From Nemertoderma westbladi (Eukaryota > Xenacoelomorpha > Nemertodermatida > Nemertodermatidae), in NCBI GenBank assembly GCA_032718475.1, contig JAUCBJ010004257.1:1-21505 (forward strand): DNA of 21,505 nt, written 5' to 3'. Made by a program: the position numbers and the translations under genes. Shown here in pieces: positions 1 through 8,921 of this stretch; the first letter of the stretch is position 1, and each line of letters opens with the position of its first letter. Under the pieces are notes generated by a model, which was given only the letters and a program-made list of their open reading frames with translations, was not told the DNA's origin and made no database searches.

Positions 1-640
1 TATTAATTCCCTCGTTAATGTGGGGCATGTTTTCCAACCAAAACAATAAAGTATTATGTTACATAAGTGGCCGTGCATGATGTCACGCTATTTTTGACGA
101 TTTTCGACCCCTCCCCTCCACCCTCCGTCACAGTCTATACACATACATTTCGTAACCAACCCCCCCCCCCCCCCCCCCCTCCGGCCCTTCCCTTGAATGT
201 CACGTCACAAAAATAAGTATTATTTTTTTCATAATTATTAAAAAGCGGTAAATTTTAAATTATTATGTTACTACTAGTTCTGCTACAAGTATGTAGTAAT
301 ATTTTATTATAATATATATTTATATACAGTATTAGTTAGTATTATAAATATTATATTATAAGTTATATTTTCCTATTAGTTCTGGAGGATTTTAAAACAT
401 AAAAATGGATATTAAATTAATGAGTTAAGCACAAAGATATGCAGATACGATAAATGCGCTATTATGTGTTATTATGTGGTATTGAAAATTTTTTTACCAT
501 TTTATCCAGAGGTCAGTGATTATTTTAAATTAAAATATATTTTATATATTTTGTACAAGATAAGATAAAATTGAAGATTTTATCACTAAAATTTTTTTAC
601 TATAAAAATAATTACTTTAATTTTTAACTATTTTTAATTT
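1..640. other. AT-rich intergenic spacer with a C20 tract
   Basis: No coding signal is visible. A homopolymer run of 20 C lies at 160-179 inside a pyrimidine-rich stretch (about 105-190). The rest is strongly AT-rich. Two related words containing TGTCAC (near 78-84 and 199-205) flank the C-rich stretch, but no clear terminal inverted repeat was found. Confidence 0.6.
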
Positions 641-1736
641 ATTTTTTTTTATTTATTAATCGACAACAAGCATACGTATATGTTATTGTTGAATTGCACA
701 TTAACTATAATCGTGCTAGCAATCGCTCCCTTACGGCAAATGCTTTACTCAGATATAAAGCTAAGTTTTTTAAATCTGGTTTGCGCCGTAGTAATGCCTT
801 AAACTTATATACCGATGGGTTTATAGTGTAATATTGCCGTAAATAAGTTTGCCTTATATTTGAGTAAGCAGGACACACAAGCAGAAAGTGGTACTCATGT
901 TCTACTTCCCCTAAGTTACAAATTTTACACACCCGATCCTGTACAGCTCTGTGATCCCAACGACCAACTTCAATCTCTAAGTTGTGGGACGAGCACCGAA
1001 ACCTTGCGAGGGTTTGACGTAAGCCATTATTGTCCTTTAATAAATGTAGATATTCTTCTGTTCCGAATTTATTTTTAACGTAATATTGTCCTTTGGAAGA
1101 GTTTGATATATCAGCCCACCACCCTTGTATGAATTGATCCATTAAAACTACCCTTACGTTATTTAAGAATAATTTGGCATCCCCAACATTTTGAGACTCC
1201 CATGCCCAACTTTGGCCCAGGCCATTTAATACATCCCTTACCATTGAAACCCAGTTTGTCGCTGACCCCTGCAGTGCATCCTCGTAAAGTACCTGATACA
1301 TACGTTTAGTCAGTCTCGTCTCCGGGAGAGTCAAAGTTCTTACCCAAAATTTTACAATTGTCAGCTTTCGTGAAACTGAAAGCGGCACAGCCCCAGTTTC
1401 CCCGTAGACGGCAAAATCAGGAGTGCTCCGTTTTACTCCAAGTAGGCGTTTCAAAAAAGCTAAATGAACACGCTCAATTGCCGGAGCAGAATGAAATCCC
1501 CAAACATCGGCACCGTAACTTAAAATTGGCGCAATCAATATCGAGAATAGCTTGTACTTCAATGCAAATGACAAATTTGGGAATTGAATAAAATACCTAT
1601 AGAGCGAGAATAAACCCTTTTCAGCCTTTTGCGCCAGTATTCTTTGGGCGCATGCAAATTTACCTGTAAATGACAAGGTGATTCCCAGATAATTGTATTG
1701 TGAGACAACACCAACACTCTCCCCGTTATAAAACCA
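641..1736 (-). mobile_element. 5'-truncated non-LTR retrotransposon (LINE) copy
   Basis: The copy reads on the minus strand. Homology to non-LTR reverse transcriptase starts abruptly at 1736, just after an in-frame TAA (1737-1739). Sequence further 5' in the same frame has stops and no resemblance, which is the usual signature of 5' truncation during target-primed reverse transcription. After the stop codon (705-707) the minus strand runs into an A-rich stretch (641-660) containing AATAAA-like words, which fits a LINE 3' tail. No target-site duplication was identified. The coding part is described separately. Confidence 0.75.
705..1736 (-). pseudogene. Reverse transcriptase C-terminal fragment of a LINE ORF2
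   Basis: This open frame of about 343 codons encodes the region after the catalytic palm of a non-LTR reverse transcriptase. In order it shows WFYNGE, then SQYNYLGITLSFTG (the usual 'YLGI' thumb segment), then APILSYGADVWGF (the family's 'PILxYGxxVW' block), then LKRLLGVKRSTP. Near the C-terminus is a CCHC cluster spaced C-x2-C-x9-H-x4-C (CKIC ... HFLLVC), as in the cysteine-rich tail of many LINE ORF2 proteins. The endonuclease domain and the catalytic motifs (AFD, SGVPQG, FxDD) are absent, so it cannot be an active enzyme. The frame has no internal stop, which suggests a fairly young insertion. The CCHC tail is not seen in the LINE at 18440-21409, so the two belong to different families. 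The exact clade is not resolved. Confidence 0.85.
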
Positions 1737-1739
1737 TTA

Positions 1740-2736
1740 ATACACCGCTTTAACAAAATTATATAGGATATTCTACCCTATTTTTAAGCATGACTCACAC
1801 TAAATGAACCGGTAATCTTCTATTTAATTTAAAGTCCGTTTTATTTTAAGTTAAATTTGCACCTAAAGAAAGTAAGTAATAGAATAAATAGCCTTAAGCG
1901 AACAATAATTATTGCAATCTTTGAACGCCTATATCTCAGCTATTTCTTAACGAATTGTTACATATTTGGAATCCTTGCAACGCAAGATTTCTAATGATAT
2001 GAAATATTACGACTAATTTGAAGAATGGCCACGACACGGAGGGTGCGATTTCGCAAAAGACACTTTTTAAAACGCTTATAAAAAAATTTTTAAAGGCGAA
2101 ATCGAAAATTGCGGCTTCATGTGGACGGTAACAACGACGGTGAGTGGAACTAGTTGTGTTTCAAATTTTAAGCAATATGATAAAGATCTGTAGAAAAATC
2201 TGGGGGGGGGGGGCGTGTCATCAGAAAATGACACTATATTACGGGACATGGTGTATTACGGGACATGGTGTATTACATAACAACGCACTCGAACGCAGTA
2301 CTTTTTAACCAAAGGACAATTGCGCGTAACCATTTTTAAAGCTGAAGTGCGACCTAATGCGAAAAGGAAAGGTGATTATTTTTAGTGACGAGAGATTAAA
2401 ATTAGTGGAAAGTTAATAAGTTTAGTGGAAAGTGATTACATTTAAATGGTTTTTAGTGAGATATCATTATATTTGGTGGTAACAAAATAGTTGAAACATA
2501 ATTATTTTTAGAGGGAAATAAATTTGTTGCGGTTAAAAAATATAGTACACCCATTGAAATGAATACCACAACATTGTTGTTGTCGAGGTGTATAACTTTG
2601 TAGGAAACGGTATATTTTTAAAGAAAAAACGAAATATGATGACAATTATTATTTATATATTTAAAAAAGATATTAAAAGGACAAGCATTCCACTCTACAA
2701 GAAAAAGAAAAAAGGGGAAAGTGATGTAAATTATCG
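1740..2736. other. Intergenic spacer
   Basis: No gene was recognised. The stretch holds a G12 run at 2202-2213 and a short tandem duplication at 2238-2271. Otherwise it is AT-rich sequence with loosely repeated words around TTTAGTGGAAAGT (2395-2435). Confidence 0.5.
2238..2271 (+). repeat. 17-bp unit repeated twice
   Basis: ATTACGGGACATGGTGT occurs twice head to tail with no mismatch, followed by ATTAC, the start of a third copy. It is probably a slippage product; no function is inferred. Confidence 0.85.
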
Positions 2737-3390
2737 GATATCTCCAGGGATATCCGTGGATATCTACGGGGATATCTGTGGATATCTACGGGGATATCCG
2801 TGGATATCTACGGGGATATCTACGGGGATATCCGTGGATATCTACGGGGATATCTGTGGATATCTACGGGGATATCCGTGGATATCTACGGGGATATCTA
2901 CGGGGATATCCGTGGATATCTACGGGGATATCTGTGGATATCTACGGGGATATCCGTGGATATCTACGGGGATATCTACGGGGATATCTGTGGATATCTA
3001 CGGGGATATCCGTGGATATCTACGGGGATATCCGTGGATATCTGTGGATATCTACGGGGATATCTGTGGATATCTACGGGGATATCCGTGGATATCTACG
3101 GGGATATCTACGGGGATATCCGTGGATATCTACGGGGATATCTGTGGATATCTACGGGGATATCCGTGGATATCTACGGGGATATCTACGGGGATATCCG
3201 TGGATATCTACGGGGATATCTGTGGATATCTACGGGGATATCTGTGGATATCTACGGGGATATCCGTGGATATCTACGGGGATATCCGTGGATATCTACG
3301 GGGATATCCGTGGATTTCTACGGGGATATCTACGGGGATATCCACGGATATCTACGGGGATAACCGTGGATATCTACGGGGATATCCTAG
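2737..3390 (+). repeat. GATATC satellite with 78-bp higher-order unit
   Basis: The array consists of about 59 short units. Nearly all begin with the palindrome GATATC (EcoRV site). There are three main types: A = GATATCTACGGG (12 bp), B = GATATCCGTG (10 bp) and C = GATATCTGTG (10 bp). They are not random: B-A-C-A-B-A-A (78 bp) repeats perfectly three times from 2749 to 2982, becomes irregular around 2983-3050, and reappears once at about 3120 with a partial copy on each side. The right end is degenerate (GATTTC, GATAACC and GATATCCACG variants at 3315-3370). All three plus frames are open through the array and read as YGDI/RGY/STGIS-like repeats. This follows from stop-free units and from 78 being a multiple of three, and is not evidence of a protein. 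Confidence 0.97.
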
Positions 3391-3760
3391 TTTACTCACC
3401 GCCTGGTACGGATTGAAGGGAGTGACAGCCACTGCAAGGGGGTCTCTCACTCAACCCCGGGATTGGAGACCCCAAAGTATCGTCCACTACGCCATGAACT
3501 GAACTGATAGCTCCACGGTAAATAACAGGAGAGGAATTCGTTCTATGGTTGTTAGGTGACGTAGTAATTTCGTGGTAATTCGGTGACGCAATGTGCAATG
3601 CCAACTCGGTGTATGGTGAGGAAGCCACAGAAGATAGACCTGTAATGGATAGTCATTGAATACAAAATAAAGAAAATAATAAAGGCTATTGGATGAATAC
3701 TGTAACATTTACCAACGTTACCATTACAAACAAAAAAAATTTGCGATCACAAATACAAAG
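3391..3760. other. Spacer between two satellites
   Basis: About 370 bp of mixed composition. The first 120 bp is more GC-rich than its surroundings and includes CCCCGGG. No gene, tRNA-like box pair or terminal inverted repeat could be supported. Confidence 0.45.
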
Positions 3761-4231
3761 ACCGGGCACATAGTCAGTGCCAGGGCACATTGTGTCCGAG
3801 TACATAGTGACCGGGCACATAGTGCCAGGGCACATTGTGTCCGAGTACAAAGTGACCGGACATATAGTGCCAGGGCCCATAGTGTGCGAGTACAAAGTGA
3901 CCGGACACAGTGTCCGAGTACATAGTGACCCACATATTGTCCGAGTACATAGTGAAAGGACACATAGTGTCCGAGTACATAGTGACCGGGCACATTGTGT
4001 CCGAGTACAAAGTGACCGGATACAGTGTCCGAGTAAATAGTGCCTGGGGACATAGTGCAAGGGCACATTGTGTCCGAGTACATAATATAGACCGGGCACA
4101 TTTTGTCCAAGTACATAGTGACCGGGCACATAGTGCCAGGACACATTGTGTCCGAGTACAAAGTAACCGGACACATAGTATTCGAGTACATAGTGTCCGA
4201 GTACATAGTGACCGGACACAGTGTCCGAGTA
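3761..4231 (+). repeat. Degenerate minisatellite, about 15-16 bp basic unit
   Basis: Variants of ACATAGTG followed by a CCGGGC, CCGAGT or CCAGGGC tail alternate for about 470 bp (for example GGGCACATAGTGCCAGG and TGTCCGAGTACATAGTG). Units of 15-17 bp group into pairs or triplets of about 32-48 bp, with several point changes per unit, so the array is older or less homogenised than the GATATC array. Words such as GGACACAGTGTCC (a 13-bp near-perfect palindrome) occur at several places. The long open frames on both strands are repeat artefacts. Confidence 0.93.
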
Positions 4232-4900
4232 GCGAGTGCATAGCCTACTGTACGGTTTTAGAGATTTCTTAACTGCTGCCCTGACGGCTACGGAAATATT
4301 TACAAATCACCTGACACAAATTATAGGAATTCCAGTCATAAATCCCCCCACGGTTCAATGAGTTCTAACTAAGTGTATTGGTATTGGATTGCCCGACATA
4401 TAAATAGCCATTTAATCCGTTCTGTCTAGCAACTCGCAGTTACACAGACATGTCTGAGCTTGAAAGAAGAGTCCCCACCACCCCCCCCCCCCCCCCATGG
4501 TGGACCAACTTAGAGAAACCAGAATACCAGACAAAAAATGCAATAAAATAATAATATATGTGTATAAATAAATGTCAGTTTGACTTAATTGTTGCCAAAT
4601 TATTGTCTATGGATTCCCGTGTCTGGACATTTAGGCAGCAAGCTGTTAAAAATTATTATTAAACACATGAGATGTAAAAAGGTTAAAGGCCTTTAAGGAA
4701 CATGGCCATGATATAAGGAAGATATGCCCTTCTCTCTAATCGCGAGATCAAGATGAAACCCGGCACACTAGCATCCTCTGCTGGAGGAGACGGGGTGATT
4801 CAAGGGTACCGCTATTATAAATGAATAGGTCAAGGTAGACTGCAAAAATGAATTTATTATTTTAATTATTGCGTTGATGTTGGAAACCAAAATAGATTTA
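4232..4900. other. Intergenic spacer with a C16 tract
   Basis: No gene was recognised. A C16 run lies at 4481-4496. The remainder is moderately AT-rich unique-looking DNA. Confidence 0.5.
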
Positions 4901-5201
4901 CACCTAGAGGGCATTACTGCAATCACACTAATAGATTCAGCGCCACCTAGAGGGCATTACTGCAATCACACTAATAGAGTCAGCGCCACCTAGAGGGCAT
5001 TACTGCAATCACACTAACAGAGTCAGCGCCACCTAGAGGGCATTACTGCAATCACACTAACAGAGTCAGCGCCACCTAGAGGGCATTACTGCAATCACAC
5101 TAATAGAGTCAGCGCCACCTAGAGGGCATTACTGCAATCACACTAATAGAGTCAGCGCCACCTAGAGGGCATTACTGCAATCACACTAATAGAGTCAGCG
5201 C
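4901..5201 (+). repeat. Seven tandem 43-bp repeats
   Basis: Units begin with CACCTAGAGGGCATTACTGC and end with GAGTCAGCGC. They start at 4901, 4944, 4987, 5030, 5073, 5116 and 5159; every unit is exactly 43 bp, with only one or two substitutions among them (GATTCAG in unit 1, AACAG for AATAG in units 3 and 4). This near-identity implies recent expansion or conversion. Each internal junction creates GCGCCACCTAGAGG, which resembles a CTCF core site (see the site entry). Confidence 0.97.
4940..5168 (-). promoter_or_regulatory. Six phased CTCF-like core motifs
   Basis: At 4940, 4983, 5026, 5069, 5112 and 5155 the junction of adjacent 43-bp units reads GCGCCACCTAGAGG on the plus strand. The reverse complement, CCTCTAGGTGGCGC, matches 13 of 14 positions of the CTCF consensus CCASYAGRKGGCGC; only the third base differs. 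The consensus is established for vertebrates and flies. Binding here is inference, and the first unit (4901) lacks the GCGC half. The 43-bp spacing is about four helical turns. Confidence 0.45.
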
Positions 5202-5498
5202 AAGCCAAGTAGTTATTTAATTAGTACAGTTTATGGACATTAGTCATCAAGTATTAGTTTAAAATAAATGAAAGACGTTACTATAATAATAATATTATTA
5301 ATTCTCACAATATACGGTGATGAATTAATTATAATGAAAGATTGATATTTGGCAGAGTATGAAAGTAAAATCCAAAGACAATTCATTTATGAGTCATCTT
5401 CAATGTAATTAGTAATGGTATTGTGGTTCATATAGTTATAATTATTTCGATAAAATATGTAGGAAGGCACTTAATTACCAAATAATTAAAATACACAA
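5202..5498. other. AT-rich spacer
   Basis: Nothing recognisable: AT-rich sequence with AATAATAATAT-like low complexity near 5283-5300. Confidence 0.5.
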
Positions 5499-5530
5499 AT
5501 AAAATGTTGCCATGGCAGGCAACATTTTAT
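5499..5530. repeat. Perfect 13-bp inverted repeat with 6-nt loop
   Basis: ATAAAATGTTGCC (5499-5511) is exactly inverted at 5518-5530 around the loop ATGGCA. With a two-base bulge, three more pairs (CAC/GTG) extend the stem. The apex also contains GCCATGGC. A thymine-rich terminator-type tail is absent, so this is more likely a mobile-element relic or a cruciform-prone site than a terminator. Confidence 0.85.
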
Positions 5531-5536
5531 GTGCAT

Positions 5537-5660
5537 ATTCAATTCAATTCAATTTATTGATCTAAAACTTCAGCCAGTTCAGCCAGACTGAATGCAGTTT
5601 GTTAACTACACAACTAACCAACTAAATAATCATTATACCACAGTCTACCCACCCCTATAT
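5537..5660 (-). mobile_element. Possible 3' end of a LINE or SINE with (TTGAA)n tail
   Basis: On the minus strand the sequence ends in AATAAATTGAATTGAATTGAA, a polyadenylation-like word followed by a short pentanucleotide tail. Many CR1/L2-type and SINE elements end in such simple repeats. The 100 bp upstream carries no recognisable coding sequence, so the assignment rests on the tail alone. Confidence 0.3.
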
Positions 5661-5817
5661 TGACATGTACAAACCAAACAAATAAATGAAAATAATGTAC
5701 CTATGATAGCGGGAAATAATGTAACTATAATGTTAACGGGAAATAATGTACCTAGCGGGCAAAATAACTATTTATGGAAAATAATTAGTGTTTTTTCCCC
5801 GGACAACGGTTGAATAG
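5661..5817. other. Short spacer with imperfect GGGAAATAATGTA repeats
   Basis: GGGAAATAATGTA occurs at about 5711 and 5739 and a related word near 5690. No gene is seen. Confidence 0.5.
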
Positions 5818-6259
5818 GTAAGATAAGATCAGATAAGATATTATATTTGAGGAGACACCTCAGTTGATACAACGCCGACAAACCGACAGACCGACAAACA
5901 TTAGGAAACACACTTATTACATAATTGCACTAATCGAGGCGACTTATGCACCAGCTAAATGAAAGAAATAAAACATAGGTAAAAGACACAATAAAATCAT
6001 AAATTAAAATCATAAAATTAAATGTTACAAATTTCTACCGAATTTTAGGTACTTATCGAAATATTTTATTAACACATCTATAGGCTGCAGCAGTAATGTT
6101 CATAATATGCTCGAAAAAAGTCAGGTTGCTATCAATAGTTACACCGAGGTCACGAAATGAACTCACATTCTCTAAACATAATTCATTAATATTATAAGTA
6201 AAATCAGGTGCAGTGGATTTACTGCTACTAATTGTTAATACCTTGCACTTTTGATTAGT
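5818..6259 (-). mobile_element. 3' fragment of a decayed LINE
   Basis: A short reverse transcriptase relic (6053-6259) is followed on the minus strand by about 235 bp of non-coding sequence that ends in a GATAAGAT-type simple repeat (5818-5842, TATCT-like on the minus strand). This suits a LINE 3' untranslated region and tail. A small CCGACARA triplet repeat lies at about 5876-5898. The 5' limit is uncertain: homology stops at a GATTAGT-rich stretch near 6260. Confidence 0.55.
6053..6259 (-). pseudogene. Reverse transcriptase thumb-region relic
   Basis: The minus strand reads about 68 codons up to a TAA at 6053-6055. They begin QKCKVL, the usual KCK block after the palm, and continue through SSFRDLGVTIDSNLTF and EHIMNITAAAYRCVNKIFR. 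The order and spacing match the same region of the long LINE in this window (KCKILHL ... EKDLGVTFSSNMSF), but the residues differ widely, so it is another family or an old copy. The catalytic palm upstream and the YGxxVW block downstream are missing. Translation upstream meets stops in a simple repeat. This is a dead internal fragment. Confidence 0.75.
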
Positions 6260-7442
6260 CTGTGATTAGTGTGATTAGTTTTTGATGTTAATATTATTCT
6301 GCAGTAATTCCCTATCATCCGAATTGTTGATGACTGGTAGGCAGTTGTTGTAGGAAAAAGGGAGACTCCAAAAAATGTGAATCTCCTCTTGTTGTTATCT
6401 ATACGCTCATGTCACAGGATTATTCCACAAAACATTCCATTGACACTCAAGCGTTATATGTGCCAATGCCATATAACCGCACCGGCACCGTGTGAGTGGA
6501 AAAATAAAAGTATTCGAGGAAAGTGCCAGGGGGTGATATGGTGTAGGATGGAGGAAGAACACAAATGGAAGGGACTGCTCACCAATCCCGCAGCCCTTTA
6601 ACTACATTACATTATGAAGGTGGTTGCGGAACACAAAAGGATTGCCTATCAGAATATAAAAGGAATCCCCAGCCAGTTTCTTTGGATGTATCAAACAGGG
6701 GGGATGGGCACTGAACTCCATCCTACAGTGCTTGCAGCAGACGCAGTTGTTGGTGATACATGCCAGTCGTCCGTTGCCCATATACGGCATACGGGGGGAG
6801 AGAGAGAGAGAGAGAGGCAGAGTGACGATATGGGAAAACCGTGGTTGAGTGAATAATAATAAGCCTAACCCGACAGATGGGGGCAGCATGTAGCATACCA
6901 AAGCGGTAGCAACTGGTATCATTGCTGACGTCATCCCAGCATTCAATAAAGGCAGTGAAACTTGGTTGTAATAAAACGGAACCGGGGCGAGGGAATAAAT
7001 ACAGTAGCACCAGATGTAAGTAAACAGGGAACACTAAATAATTAAACCACAAAATATTTGAAAATACGGTAATTATGCAGGCATATCTGTAAATTTCCAT
7101 TGAATAACCTGGTATTATTGAAGGATACTGGATTGGGCGAAATACAGGAAAATGTCAAAACTAGAGTCTTTGAAAAAAATAAGTTTCTCAAAACCAACCT
7201 AATCTACTCTGGAAGCTCAGAGTCTGTAGAAATCACGCGTATTGTAGGAGCTTAATTTGGTATAAAATGTTTCGACAACCTTGTATGTATAGCGCCTAAA
7301 ATAGCACATCATCATTCCAGTTTAACAATTAAAAATCGTCTTCCAAGCGTTTAAGATATAACAAAAAAACTCTCCAGACAACACAACAAATATGTTAGCT
7401 GCTCTATTAGTTACCAGCTTATCAAGACACGAGCACAACGCC
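6260..7442. other. Long spacer without a supported gene
   Basis: About 1.2 kb. Open frames on both strands between 6377 and 7100 have no recognisable domain. Notable items are a GA microsatellite at about 6798-6816 and a perfect TGACGTCA (CRE palindrome) at 6926-6933. One minus-strand frame (6602-6946) has a small cysteine cluster (CVCCKHC), but it overlaps the microsatellite and lacks start context or splice support. Confidence 0.45.
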
Positions 7443-7445
7443 AGA

Positions 7446-7618
7446 TTGGGGGACGTTAGTGCCCGCGAGACGTTAGTGCTCGCGGGCACTAATGTCTCAG
7501 GACTTTATAGTGCCGGCGAGTCATTAGTGCCCGAGGACCTTGTCTGCAAGTGAGACGTTACTGCCCGCGAGTCATTAGTGCCCGAGAACCATGTCTGCAA
7601 GTGAGACGTTAGTGCCCG
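7446..7618 (-). repeat. Left 17-bp repeat cluster
   Basis: Degenerate copies of GTTAGTGCCCGCGAGAC are interspersed with other short words; GTCTGCAAGTGAGACGTTA occurs twice in nearly the same form (about 7541 and 7591). One unit at 7480-7496 is in the opposite orientation, making a local palindrome around GTGCTCGCGGGCAC. Confidence 0.85.
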
Positions 7619-7751
7619 CACCCTGCACTGCATTTGGAAGTTATTTATAAGGAAGGTAATCCGTTTTTACTCAATCAAAAGTAGGTTATTTATAAACAAT
7701 CAAACGCTGTTGCTTGATCCTCATTCCTTGAAGACTTTACCGCAAAACCAA

Positions 7752-8000
7752 ATGTCTCGCGGGCACTAATGTCTCGCGGGCACAATGTCTCGCGGGCACT
7801 AATGTGTCGCGGGCACTAACGTCTCGCGGGCACTAATGTCTCGCGGGCACTAACGTCTCGCGGGCACTAACGTCTCGCGGGCACTAACGTCCTAAGGGAC
7901 AGTGCCCGCGATAATGCGACTAAGTTACCGCGGGCACTAAAGGTGCTGAGACATTAGTGCCCGCGGGCACTAATGTCTCGCGGGCACTAACGTCCCAAGA
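7752..8000 (+). repeat. Right 17-bp repeat cluster
   Basis: About eight head-to-tail copies of GTCTCGCGGGCACTAAC (7752-7890) are followed by a short inverted section (ACAGTGCCCGCG near 7900; ACATTAGTGCCCGCG near 7951) and two more forward copies. The sixth base of the spacer alternates between AAT and AAC. The units are CpG-rich, unlike the AT-rich surroundings. Confidence 0.93.
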
Positions 8001-8002
8001 CC
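7994..8002 (+). repeat. Left target-site duplication of inner foldback element
   Basis: CCCAAGACC here and again at 9175-9183 directly abuts the inverted ends of the element between them. Confidence 0.65.
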
Positions 8003-8008
8003 GGATGT

Positions 8009-8271
8009 AGGACAATTCGGTCCCGGACAATTCGGTCCCGGACAATTCGGTCCCGGACAATTCGGTCCGGACAATTCGGTCCCGGACAATTCGGTCCCGG
8101 ACAATTCGGTCCCAAAACACTAAATAAATGGGACCGAATTGTCCGGGACCGAATTGTCCTAGGACCGAATTGTCCTAGGACCGAATTGTCCGGGACCGAA
8201 TTGTCCGGGACCGAATTGTCCGGGACTGAATTTTCTGGGACCGAATTGTCCGGGTCCGAATTGTCCGGTTC
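8009..8271. repeat. Left 15-bp array: seven forward, nine inverted units
   Basis: Seven copies of GGACAATTCGGTCCC are followed by the spacer AAAACACTAAATAAAT (about 8114-8129) and nine copies of the reverse complement GGGACCGAATTGTCC. Two inverted units are joined by TA and one is mutated (ACTGAATTTTCT). The array as a whole is a hairpin of about 120 bp per arm. Confidence 0.96.
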
Positions 8272-8308
8272 CTGATAGCAACTTTTTATAGTGCTTTTTT
8301 GATATTGG

Positions 8309-8323
8309 TGAATGTTCTAGAAC
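8309..8323. promoter_or_regulatory. Heat-shock-element-like motif, left arm
   Basis: GAA-TG-TTC-TA-GAA is a perfect three-unit inverted array of nGAAn, the established HSF1 binding pattern; a fourth unit (CATTT) is off by one base. A weaker two-unit version (TTC-GA-GAA) follows at 8427-8434 in a second, diverged copy of the same segment of about 110 bp. Function is inferred only from the match. Confidence 0.4.
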
Positions 8324-8883
8324 ATTTGTAGAGATATTTGTTATGGTAGCTAGTGTTATTTACTTGCTAGAATTTATTGAAATTTTAAAAATACTGTATT
8401 TTTTTTAATTTTGTTATTGGTAAGTGTTCGAGAACATTATTATCTAGTAGTTATTAAGGTGTAGCTAGTGTTTTTTTTACTAGCTAGCATTTCCTTGAAA
8501 TTATAAAAACACTTGTGAAAACATTGATATTTCAGAATTAGGCCTAAACTGTTGCTGATTATATTAATTACCAACAATATTGATAATATTATAACAGTCC
8601 CTGAATGAGATCCAGCTATTATCTAGGATAATAATTTAGGCTTGTTAACCAACCAACAACACATACAGTATACTTACGCAATATATAAAAAAAATCAGTT
8701 TTAAACATTTTAAATACATACTATTACTAGACTAGCTAGTAAATAATTAACAAGCTCCATAAAAACACCATAGCTACCATAACTAATAATGTTAACAAAT
8801 AAAAAAGTAAATTTTTTTTATTTAAAAAAAATACTAGCTAGTAAAAAATACACTAGCTAACCATATAATAATATATATTAAGG

Positions 8884-8896
8884 TTCTAGAACATTC
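8884..8896. promoter_or_regulatory. Heat-shock-element-like motif, right arm
   Basis: TTC-TA-GAA-CA-TTC is a perfect three-unit heat shock element and is the inverted counterpart of the motif at 8309-8323. It is retained although the rest of the two arms has diverged considerably. Confidence 0.4.
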
Positions 8897-8921
8897 ACCA
8901 TTATATAGTACCAATTAAATT

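Noticed and set aside
2215-2225. Second CTGATGA word on the minus strand
   Set aside because: No GAAA at the right distance and no pairing stem; it lies beside a poly-G run and is a chance match.
2588-3502. Open frame of about 300 codons, and two overlapping plus frames, across the GATATC array
   Set aside because: All three plus frames are open because the repeat units contain no stop and the 78-bp block is divisible by three. The same residues recur in shifted frames, so this is not evidence of a protein.
3686-4272. Several open frames of 78-177 codons on both strands
   Set aside because: They are translations of the degenerate minisatellite of about 16 bp; open frames on both strands and in several phases point to the repeat, not to genes.
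6377-7100. Overlapping open frames, one with a cysteine cluster (CVCCKHC)
   Set aside because: Frames on both strands are of similar length, cross a GA microsatellite and show no known domain or splice support.
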